Below are positions 1 to 6,409 of a stretch of 11,487 nucleotides of DNA, piece by piece. Within the stretch, counting starts at the first letter, position 1, and each line of letters opens with the position of its first letter. The notes under the pieces are model-generated. The model searched no databases, had not been told where the DNA came from, and saw only the letters and a list, made by a program, of their open reading frames with translations. A program made the position numbers and the translations under genes. The stretch lies in NCBI GenBank assembly GCA_031284645.1, contig JAITXS010000121.1, positions 1 through 11,487 on the forward strand, in the 5' to 3' direction. The DNA is from Spirochaetaceae bacterium. GTDB lineage: Bacteria > Spirochaetota > Spirochaetia > Treponematales > Breznakiellaceae.

Positions 1-180
1 CTGTTACAAGCACGGAATATGTATCCGGGGCTCAATCTCTACGGCGCGATAGCGGCTGCGGTGATAGACGACGAGACACGGGAGGCGGCGATAGAACAGG
101 GGTTTTATGTGCTTGAACAGAGCGGCGACACCATGAAAATACTCCCTGATGACCCGGATTTTAAACCGCGAAGGTGGTAG
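1..180 (+). CDS. C-terminal fragment of an unidentified protein (possibly a PD-(D/E)XK/DUF3782-like protein)
   Basis: Frame 1 is open from the first base to a TAG at 178-180, giving 59 residues; the start lies outside the window. The segment contains a small hydrophobic patch (LYGAIAAAVID), then an acidic helix and the ending FYVLEQSGDTMKILPDDPDF followed by KPRRW. The pattern 'GA(I/V)A..V-acidic helix-Gf.VL.QSGD...I..d.dFkPr.W' at the extreme C-terminus resembles, from memory, the tails of short cyanobacterial and treponemal proteins annotated as DUF3782 or predicted PD-(D/E)XK nuclease-like. No catalytic motif is visible in the part present, so this assignment is an inference. That the frame is coding is supported by its uninterrupted length to a stop and its protein-like composition. 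The G-rich repeat block begins 4 bases after its stop codon. Confidence 0.55.
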   Translation: MLQARNMYPGLNLYGAIAAAVIDDETREAAIEQGFYVLEQSGDTMKILPDDPDFKPRRW

Positions 181-184
181 AATA

Positions 185-227
185 GGGTTTTGGGTTGTAG
201 GGTATTGGGTATTGGGTATAGGGTATA
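185..227 (+). repeat. Tandem GGGTATT/GGGTATA heptamers with six G3 tracts (G-quadruplex motif)
   Basis: Six GGG tracts start at 185, 192, 200, 207, 214 and 221, spaced 7-8 bases. The last four units are near-identical heptamers (two GGGTATT at 200-213, two GGGTATA at 214-227). Loops of 4-5 bases between G3 tracts fit the usual G-quadruplex consensus, on the strand that is also the coding strand of the upstream gene. The right end of the element (403-427) carries four C tracts at the same 7-8 base spacing, so the mirrored motif lies on the minus strand. Folding is an inference from pattern only. Confidence 0.7.
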
Positions 228-234
228 GTAATAT

Positions 235-339
235 CAGAAAGCCCCTACCATACCCAACTCTCCTAAACCTTTGCTTCGGGTAGGGGGTCTAAGTAGGGTT
301 TGGGGTCAGGGGTATAGATTTTACCAGAAAGCCCCTACC
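235..339 (+). repeat. Pair of 15-bp direct repeats (CAGAAAGCCCCTACC)
   Basis: Exact copies lie at 235-249 and 325-339, 90 bases apart start to start. Both follow a GGGTATAG motif after a short A/T-rich spacer, so the repeated unit is longer than the exact core and the two halves look like diverged copies of one roughly 90-base module. Confidence 0.75.
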
Positions 340-353
340 CCGTACCCGAAGCA
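272..353. repeat. Inner inverted repeat TGCTTCGGGTA / TACCCGAAGCA
   Basis: The arms at 272-282 and 343-353 are exact reverse complements and enclose 60 bases containing further G tracts (296-298, 302-305, 309-312) and the second copy of the 15-bp direct repeat. It nests inside the outer inverted pair 220-239/387-406, so transcripts could fold into a long two-level stem. Confidence 0.65.
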
Positions 354-485
354 GAGTAAGAGGGGCTTGGAGATAGGGTCGCGGATGTCTGCTATTACTA
401 TACCCTAAACCCCGAACCCTATGACCCTTCTTTTTATGGGCTATATCCCCGATTCTAAACCAAATATATTCAAGAACTTGTATTT

Positions 486-494
486 TGATAAAAT
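486..494 (+). promoter_or_regulatory. Possible extended -10 promoter element for the serine lyase gene
   Basis: TGATAAAAT (TG-N-TAAAAT) matches the extended -10 form with one mismatch in the hexamer, 31 bases before the ATG at 526. No convincing -35 hexamer lies 16-18 bases upstream, which an extended -10 can tolerate. The surrounding 450-500 stretch is A/T-rich compared with the repeat block before it. This is pattern recognition only. Confidence 0.3.
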
Positions 495-525
495 TTGCGG
501 TATTCTGCGCGGATAAGGATACTAG

Positions 526-1944
526 ATGACACCAAAGAAAATCATTTCGCTTTCAATTTTTGATTTATTAAAAATAGGGCCCGGGCCTTCAAGTTCGCAT
601 ACTATAGCACCGATGAAGGGTGGTTTTGATTTCACCCGGCGAGTCGCGCAACTCCCGCCGGAACTTCTTGGACAAGCGCGAGGAATACGCGTGCGGCTTT
701 TTGGTTCGCTTTCGGCAACCGGCAAAGGGCACGGCACCGACAGGGCGATAATTGCCGGTCTTATGGGTTATGCCTCCGACAAATGTCCTCCCACTCTCTT
801 AAACGACATCCGGACGATGAACAGGGAATCTATTTTTATGCAAGCGGGCAGAGAAAAAATCCACTTTGGCCTTGAAAACATCTTTTGGGGGCCGGTCTCC
901 CATGATTTTTCTTATGCAAATACTTTTATCATCGATTTGCTTTCTACCGAATATCCGCCCCCTCAAAAAAACGGGGAAAGTGAAGAGAATCTTAACGAAA
1001 AAATACTTTTTTCATGGGAATACTATTCGGTCGGAGGCGGTTTCCTTCAATGGAAGGGTTGGGAAGCGCCGAAATACGGGCCCCCGATTTACCCGTATAC
1101 TAATATGGCGGATGTGATAAACATAATCGAAAAGGATAATCTTCCGCTGTCCCAAATGATGATTGAAAATGAAAGCGCCATGACCGGGGAATCCGCAGAG
1201 TCGATCAACAAAAGGCTTGATTTTCTTATCGGCGTGATGAAAGACACGGTAATTCGAGGTCTCAGTACTGATGGAAAACTCCCCGGGTCCATCGGGCTTA
1301 TGCGGAAAGCAAAGTATTTAAAAGACAGGGCTGCGTCATTTTCAAGTTTTGAACGCCAGATCTGCCTGCTTAACGCCTATGCGTATGCGGCGTCCGAAGA
1401 AAACGCGGCGGGTAATATGATTGTAACGGCCCCAACCTGCGGGGCTGCGGGTGTTATCCCGTCACTTTTAATGTTTATGAGTGAATATTTTCATCTTGAT
1501 ATAACGGCTCAACGAATGGGCCTGCTTGCCGCAACGCTCATCGGCTTTATTGCAAAAGGCAATGCGGCAATTGCCGGCGCAGAAGTCGGCTGCCAGGGGG
1601 AAATCGGGGTGGCGACCGCGATGGGCGCGGCGATGCTCTCCTGCGGCAGGGGATATCCAATACAAATAATCGCGGACTCCGCGGAAACAGGCTTGGAACA
1701 TCAGCTTGGGCTTACCTGCGATCCGGTTGATGGTCTTGTCCAGATCCCCTGCATCGAAAGAAACGCTATTGCCGCAGTAAAAGCTTGTGATGCCGCTCTT
1801 ATTGCTCAGTGCGAGAATCCTCACGCTCATTATGTCAGTTTTGACGATGTACTTGAGGCGATGCGGGAAACAGGGAAAGATATGAACATCAAATACAAGG
1901 AAACCAGCGAGGGCGGGCTTGCGGTCTGCGTGCCTGACTGTTAG
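526..1944 (+). CDS. sdaA: L-serine ammonia-lyase, single-chain iron-sulfur type
   Basis: Converts L-serine to pyruvate and ammonia in the cytoplasm using a [4Fe-4S] cluster. The 472-residue protein has the two expected domains. The N-terminal SDH-beta part spans about 1-190 and carries the family motif GPGPSSSHT at 18-26. The C-terminal SDH-alpha part starts near 205, with TAPTCGAAG at 301-309. The three cluster cysteines are C356 (EVGCQGE), C398 (LTCDPVDG) and C409 (IPCIERN). They have the same spacing as C343, C385 and C396 of the characterised Legionella enzyme. The final residue is C472, matching the tail cysteine that occupies the fourth cluster position in that structure. The ATG is preceded by AAGGA at 515-519, six bases upstream. 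It is a lone gene flanked by non-coding DNA on both sides. The family assignment is firm; the choice among symbols sdaA, sdaB and tdcG is not. Confidence 0.93.
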   Translation: MTPKKIISLSIFDLLKIGPGPSSSHTIAPMKGGFDFTRRVAQLPPELLGQARGIRVRLFGSLSATGKGHGTDRAIIAGLMGYASDKCPPTLLNDIRTMNRESIFMQAGREKIHFGLENIFWGPVSHDFSYANTFIIDLLSTEYPPPQKNGESEENLNEKILFSWEYYSVGGGFLQWKGWEAPKYGPPIYPYTNMADVINIIEKDNLPLSQMMIENESAMTGESAESINKRLDFLIGVMKDTVIRGLSTDGKLPGSIGLMRKAKYLKDRAASFSSFERQICLLNAYAYAASEENAAGNMIVTAPTCGAAGVIPSLLMFMSEYFHLDITAQRMGLLAATLIGFIAKGNAAIAGAEVGCQGEIGVATAMGAAMLSCGRGYPIQIIADSAETGLEHQLGLTCDPVDGLVQIPCIERNAIAAVKACDAALIAQCENPHAHYVSFDDVLEAMRETGKDMNIKYKETSEGGLAVCVPDC

Positions 1945-2012
1945 TGCTGCGTGTATCGGAGCATTGATCGAAATAGCACTTAGCCAGGTGCAATGCAAGC
2001 GAATGCGGGGGC

Positions 2013-2042
2013 TTGACAAAGGGCCTTGCTTTCTGCGAAAAT
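2013..2042 (+). promoter_or_regulatory. Probable promoter for secE-nusG-lptD
   Basis: A perfect TTGACA at 2013-2018 is followed, after an 18-base spacer, by GAAAAT at 2037-2042 (four of six matches to TATAAT). It lies in the 120-base gap between the serine lyase and secE, 22 bases before the secE ATG. No clear terminator closes the preceding gene, so read-through is also possible. The -35 match is good and the -10 match is weak. Confidence 0.45.
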
Positions 2043-2064
2043 TCAGAATGAGTACGAGGTAGAA

Positions 2065-2244
2065 ATGCGGAAGATTATTCAGTTTATCAAAGAATGTCAT
2101 AGCGAGCTCAAAAAAGTTATTTGGCCGTCCCGTGATGATGTTATAAGCTCGGTTAAAGTGGTTATAATCTCTACTGTAATCATTGCCGCCGTTTTAGGGT
2201 TTGTTGACTTTGTTCTGCTTTTAGGCGTGCAGAAAATTTTTTAA
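2065..2244 (+). CDS. secE: Preprotein translocase subunit SecE
   Basis: Small membrane subunit that clamps SecY in the SecYEG protein-export channel. The 59-residue product has the short single-helix form of SecE. A cytoplasmic amphipathic segment contains the family signature ELKKVIWPSRDDV (residues 15-27). A single membrane helix follows at about 29-53. I chose the ATG at 2065 because it has GAGGT at 2056-2060 just upstream and starts MRKIIQF, typical of SecE. An upstream in-frame TTG at 2026 would lie inside the promoter-like region and lacks a ribosome site. nusG follows after 14 bases, the nearly universal secE-nusG pair. No tRNA-Trp gene, often found just before secE, is visible in the upstream gap. 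Confidence 0.93.
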   Translation: MRKIIQFIKECHSELKKVIWPSRDDVISSVKVVIISTVIIAAVLGFVDFVLLLGVQKIF

Positions 2245-2258
2245 CGGGAAAGGGAATT

Positions 2259-2813
2259 ATGGCGTCTGCTTGGTATGTATTACATGTGTCTTCAGGGTTC
2301 GAAAATAGAATCGAAAAATCTATTCGCTTGATGCTTGATCAAGGTGATCTTGACAGGGAGATTGTCCGAGACATCAAGATTCCGACTGAAACTGTAGTTG
2401 ATGTAAAAGACGGAAAGAAGCGTACTCAGACGAAAAAATTCTTCCCGGGGTATATTTTGGTTGAGCTTGATCTTCCCCAGGAATGGATGGCGACTTGTTC
2501 GACTATCCGAAAAATCCAGGGAGTGAGCGGTTTTGTGGGGACACAGCCTAACAGGCGTCCTGTGCCGTTAAATGCGAACGAAGCTCGTGATATTTTGCAA
2601 AAAACAGGGGAAATAAAAGGCGAAAAACCGGTACGGGCACGGCAGACCTACTCTTTAGGGGAACAGGTTAAAATAACCGGCGGCCCTTTTGAATCTTTTA
2701 CCGGAACAATAGAAGAAGTTAATGCAGAAAAAAATAAACTTAAAGTAATGGTCGGCATCTTCGGAAGAAATACGCCTGTTGAAGTTGATATTATGCAAGT
2801 TGAGAAGGTTTAG
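2259..2813 (+). CDS. nusG: Transcription termination/antitermination factor NusG
   Basis: Binds RNA polymerase, supports processive elongation and links it to Rho and to ribosomes. The 184-residue protein has the normal two-domain form. The NGN domain spans about 3-110, with AWYVLHV at its start and the core FFPGYILVEL at 61-70. The KOW domain spans about 130-184, with GEQVKITGGPFESFTG and the closing FGRNTPVEVD. There is no extra inserted domain. The ATG has AGGGA at 2251-2255. The 3' end overlaps the likely lptD start by 14 bases. Notably, the L11/L1 ribosomal protein genes that usually follow nusG are absent and an outer-membrane protein gene takes their place. Confidence 0.95.
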   Translation: MASAWYVLHVSSGFENRIEKSIRLMLDQGDLDREIVRDIKIPTETVVDVKDGKKRTQTKKFFPGYILVELDLPQEWMATCSTIRKIQGVSGFVGTQPNRRPVPLNANEARDILQKTGEIKGEKPVRARQTYSLGEQVKITGGPFESFTGTIEEVNAEKNKLKVMVGIFGRNTPVEVDIMQVEKV

Positions 2814-5800
2814 GGCTTATGCGCGCGTATGCGCTGTTTTCCCGCTCTGCCTTTTTTTATTTTTTATCCCCCCCCCTCAATCAGACGGACAGGAAAATAG
2901 TGAAGATTCTCCTTTAGAAACCGTAAGCGCCGAAATCAACGCAATCAACAAAGAAGACGATGAGGCTGAGGGGCTTGATGAAAAGAGTTCCGACGGCGGA
3001 GAAATAGACACGCAGGAAGAAGTCCGGGAGCTTAGTCCGGAAGAAAAGGCCGCTCTCAAAGAAAAACAGAATAAAGATAATTTAACAAATCTTGACATAA
3101 CAACATCCACTCTTAAAGAACTTGCTGAATGGAGCAAGGAATTGGGTTTAGGCGAAGGCGGAGGCAGGGAAGAACTCGCCGGACGCATACGAATGTATTA
3201 CGGGATAATCTCCCCTGTAGTAGAAAGCGGGCAGCGGATTATCACCATAGAAAAAGCGCAAAGTACCGAATATTTTACTTTGGACGCGGTTGATGAAGAA
3301 TATGCCCGTCTTTCAGGCGGCGTCCGGCTTAATTTAAAGGATGGGGATGCGATCCATAAAATAAAAGCGTGGGATATTTTATTTAACCGGACACGAAATA
3401 TTGTTTATGCCAGCGGCACCGTTGAGTATGTTAAAGAGCAGGGCGGCACTATAGAAACATTTTCCGGGGAATCGTTTATTTTAAATCTTGACTCATGGGT
3501 CGGGGATTTTATTAATACTGTTTCCGAGCGGGCTATGGAAGGCAGCGAAACAGCCTACCGTTTTGCCGGACAGGTGATTTCAAAAACAGATAAAGAGACA
3601 ACGGTATTAAAAAGCGCAACCATAAGTAACGCGAAAACAGACGAACCTTACTGGTCTTTGAACGCGACACGTCTTTGGCTCTTACCCGGTTCTGATTGGG
3701 CTGTTTTTAATGCTATTTTAAAAGTCGGAGAGATTCCGGTGTTATGGCTGCCGGTCTTTGCCTATCCTATGGACGAAGTTATATTCCATCCGGTGCTTGG
3801 AACGCGGAGCCGCGAAGGGGCTTTTGCTCAAACAACAACATATTTTTTTGGACGCAGAACAGCAGACCCCGCAAAAGAAAGCTCGCTTTCAAAGATAATG
3901 GGCGGCGGATCGGATATGGCACAGGTTCGACAGGGCATCTTTTTACGATCAACCGGTAAAAAAGATCCCAAACCAAATGACAAAAAGCTCTCGCTTCTTC
4001 TGGACTCGTACGCTAATTTGGGTTTTTATACAGGAATTAATTTTGTGTATCCGGGCACGGGAATTTTTAAAAAAACGGATATCTCTGTGGGGCTTGGCTG
4101 GACGAAAACGATTTATCAATACAATGGTTTCTGGACACCTTTTAATACAAGCGCGGCATGGGATGAGGATTGGAATCACTCGTATCTTTTGGGTGCGGAG
4201 GTTCCGTTTCGATACCGGATGAACGCCGTAACGGCGATATCGGGGAAATACGGAACGGTTGATTTTAAATTTCCGTTTTATGCGGATCCTTTTATTGATT
4301 ATGATGTGATGAATCGGGCCGAAGACATGAATTGGCTGGAACTTGTAAGCGGTACTCAAGACGAGAATGCCCTGACATGGCCGCCTTCAAGCACTATAGG
4401 CTCTCATGAATGGAATATTACCGCACGTCCAAGCATCAGCCTGCCCGCCTTAGCCCCTTATATTTCAACGCTTTCCATTCAGAGTATTTCAAGTGTGTTG
4501 AGCTTTAGCCCCAGTAATAACCGCTCTACCATGATCGGAACCGGCATAAGCATATATTCGCCTGAGCGAATATTTTTTATGCCCGATAAATTAACTGCAT
4601 ATTCAATCTCTACTTCGATAAACGGTACTCCTCTGACATTAGGCGGCGGTATATTATCTTCAAAAAAAGAAGAGTCAAAAAACCCGCTAAAAAATATCGG
4701 GGAGCCGATAGCTCCGTGGGACGATAAAAACCCCCCGGGGCAGGATGGGGCTTTAAATCCGAATAATGAATTTGTGCTTGCGCCGCCTGCTCTCGGTCAA
4801 ATCTGGACGCTGCCTCGTAATGACACCCTGCGTTTTTCGATTAACTATGCTTTAAGTCCTTCTTCCGCGACTGAATTCCAATATATAAAAAACGTTCTGG
4901 ACCCGAAAGACGTTAAATGGAATGAGTACCAGTCAATATTGACGAATTTCAGAACAGACGGTTCAACAACATTTAATTTAACGGAATCAAGTAATAATTT
5001 ATTTTCCACCTCATTCGGATTTTCCGGATCATATCAATGGCAGGCTCATAGTTATATAAATGAAGATGTGCAGACTGCAAGTCAAGTGACTAGTTTACGC
5101 CGGGCGGATTATCGGGGAAGGCAATGGTCTCTTAATTCAAATTATAACGCGCAAATCAACCCGTTTTATTGGAGTACGGTTTGGAAAAATACTAATATTC
5201 AATATACGTTAAATGCTCTTACCCTTAAATCTCTGTTTAACGAAGAACAATACAATAAAGATTTACTCGTGAACCCGAAAAGTGATTCTCCGGAATGGGA
5301 TATTGCTTACGGGGACTGGACAAGAGAAAAAATCAGCGCGCACAGGTTAAGCGCGAATTTAGGTGCTCGTATTTTCGACAAAGATCAGGACCTGCGCTTT
5401 TACACGGATTTGCCGCCTTTATATAAAACATACAACACAGATATTACAACACGCATCTGGATTACCGAATCAAATGCAAAAATACAGTTCAGGGAAGACA
5501 CGGAGAGTAATCAAGAAGCGGATAAACGGGCGGCAGAAACAAAATATCATTATATAAACGGATATATTCTGGGGAATCTTGCCCTTACGGAAACTCTGCG
5601 TTTTACGGAATCCCAATCACTTCGTTTTTACGGAGTCTATGATCCTGAGCTTTATCAGTGGATAAATTTTACATCAAGCCTTACTTTGTGGTCTTTTAAA
5701 TCCGAGTTTACCGCGACTCGTATGTATAAATATTACTACGACTCAACGGTAGGGCAGCAGGGCTGGAAGCAGAATTCAAAAGGAGATCAGGATTTACAGC

Positions 5801-6387
5801 CGTATACATGGACTCTTGGCTGGGCACCGTCGTATAAACTGGATTCATTATTCGGTGGTTATTTTTCTCTTACTTTTAATATGAATTCAAGTATTCTTCT
5901 TGATTTACAACGTTATACTTATTCAAAATTTTCTTTTAATTTAAATCTTACTTTAGGCATTACTAAATTTCTTGACTTTACTATGGGAATAACATCTGAA
6001 AACGCATATATATATCGATATATGCAGGATATACCGATGTTCAGTAGTTTGCGCGATCAGGTGGAAGTACCGGGTGAAAAAAATGTTTTTGTTGATTTAG
6101 TTAATTCCTTTCGATTTGATGACGAGAAACTGCGGCAATCTTCGGGTTTTAAATTAAAATCATTTAAAATTTCGACGGTTCACCATTTGGGAGATTGGGA
6201 TGCGAAACTGTCTGTTGACTTTATGCCGTATCTGGATAATACAAGAACCAGCGATCCATCCGCTTGGCAATATAAATTTAAAACGACAATATCTTTCCTT
6301 GTACAGTGGATACCGGTCAGCGAAATAAAAACCGAGATTGATTATCAAAATGACAAGTTTGTCCGCAAGGCCGCAAAAGTCCAGTAA
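2800..6387 (+). CDS. lptD: LptD/OstA-type outer-membrane lipid export protein with extended N-terminal region
   Basis: Probable outer-membrane component of the Lpt trans-envelope bridge, placing (glyco)lipid in the outer leaflet. From the TTG at 2800 it has 1195 residues. A basic n-region (MRRFRAYAR) and hydrophobic stretch (CAVFPLCLFLFFI) form a signal peptide without a clear lipobox. An acidic, low-complexity linker covers about 32-93. A SAP/HeH-like helical segment lies at about 98-134. An OstA/LptA-like beta region spans about 150-310, ending in GEIPVLWLPVFAYP, the hallmark at the edge of the LptD barrel. Beyond about 330 the sequence alternates aromatic and polar residues as in a large beta-barrel. 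No in-frame ATG exists before the signal sequence; TTG codons at 2779, 2785 and 2800 are the options. An out-of-frame ATG at 2819 is better placed after nusG and would join the frame if the C9 tract at 2868-2876 had one more base. Expected to be co-transcribed with secE-nusG. Family call firm; substrate inferred. Confidence 0.85.
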   Translation: MRRFRAYARVCAVFPLCLFLFFIPPPQSDGQENSEDSPLETVSAEINAINKEDDEAEGLDEKSSDGGEIDTQEEVRELSPEEKAALKEKQNKDNLTNLDITTSTLKELAEWSKELGLGEGGGREELAGRIRMYYGIISPVVESGQRIITIEKAQSTEYFTLDAVDEEYARLSGGVRLNLKDGDAIHKIKAWDILFNRTRNIVYASGTVEYVKEQGGTIETFSGESFILNLDSWVGDFINTVSERAMEGSETAYRFAGQVISKTDKETTVLKSATISNAKTDEPYWSLNATRLWLLPGSDWAVFNAILKVGEIPVLWLPVFAYPMDEVIFHPVLGTRSREGAFAQTTTYFFGRRTADPAKESSLSKIMGGGSDMAQVRQGIFLRSTGKKDPKPNDKKLSLLLDSYANLGFYTGINFVYPGTGIFKKTDISVGLGWTKTIYQYNGFWTPFNTSAAWDEDWNHSYLLGAEVPFRYRMNAVTAISGKYGTVDFKFPFYADPFIDYDVMNRAEDMNWLELVSGTQDENALTWPPSSTIGSHEWNITARPSISLPALAPYISTLSIQSISSVLSFSPSNNRSTMIGTGISIYSPERIFFMPDKLTAYSISTSINGTPLTLGGGILSSKKEESKNPLKNIGEPIAPWDDKNPPGQDGALNPNNEFVLAPPALGQIWTLPRNDTLRFSINYALSPSSATEFQYIKNVLDPKDVKWNEYQSILTNFRTDGSTTFNLTESSNNLFSTSFGFSGSYQWQAHSYINEDVQTASQVTSLRRADYRGRQWSLNSNYNAQINPFYWSTVWKNTNIQYTLNALTLKSLFNEEQYNKDLLVNPKSDSPEWDIAYGDWTREKISAHRLSANLGARIFDKDQDLRFYTDLPPLYKTYNTDITTRIWITESNAKIQFREDTESNQEADKRAAETKYHYINGYILGNLALTETLRFTESQSLRFYGVYDPELYQWINFTSSLTLWSFKSEFTATRMYKYYYDSTVGQQGWKQNSKGDQDLQPYTWTLGWAPSYKLDSLFGGYFSLTFNMNSSILLDLQRYTYSKFSFNLNLTLGITKFLDFTMGITSENAYIYRYMQDIPMFSSLRDQVEVPGEKNVFVDLVNSFRFDDEKLRQSSGFKLKSFKISTVHHLGDWDAKLSVDFMPYLDNTRTSDPSAWQYKFKTTISFLVQWIPVSEIKTEIDYQNDKFVRKAAKVQ
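2868..2876 (+). repeat. Homopolymeric C9 tract in the lptD signal-sequence region
   Basis: Nine consecutive cytosines encode the proline run just after the hydrophobic core of the LptD signal peptide. It is the longest G or C homopolymer that I see in the window. With nine C the TTG-initiated frame is open; with ten (or seven) the frame beginning at the ATG of 2819 would be joined; with eight or eleven neither would. It is therefore either a possible slippage switch or a place where the assembled length may be wrong. Confidence 0.8.
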
Positions 6388-6409
6388 TAGAGTAGAAATT
6401 CAAGGCAGC

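Larger units (their letters stand above)
181..430. repeat. Composite G-rich palindromic intergenic repeat element
   Basis: This gene-free stretch is built from related G-rich (or, inverted, C-rich) modules. A 20-base arm at 220-239 matches the reverse complement of 387-406 at 18 of 20 positions, including 14 identical bases in a row (220-233 and 393-406). A second, inner inverted pair of 11 bases is exact: 272-282 against 343-353. The 15-mer CAGAAAGCCCCTACC occurs directly repeated at 235-249 and 325-339, each copy preceded by a GGGTATAG motif. An inverted piece of the same module, AGGGGCTT, is at 361-368. No open frame of note or transposase fragment is present. It looks like a dispersed non-coding repeat of REP/BIME or MITE type. 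Whether other copies exist cannot be seen here. The C-rich right arm is followed by TTCTTTTT (428-435), so it might also end transcription from the upstream gene. Confidence 0.75.

Noticed and set aside
1961..1996. GCATTG/CAATGC inverted repeat between the serine lyase and secE as a terminator
   Set aside because: The stem is short, the loop is 24 bases, and no T tract follows; the downstream sequence is G-rich.
1945..2064. Search for a tRNA-Trp gene before secE
   Set aside because: No acceptor-stem pairing, anticodon arm or T-arm motif could be found in the gap.
1468..2100. 210-codon minus-strand open frame opposite the serine lyase and the following gap
   Set aside because: It lies antisense to the strongly supported C-terminal iron-sulfur domain, has no recognisable protein motifs and crosses into secE.
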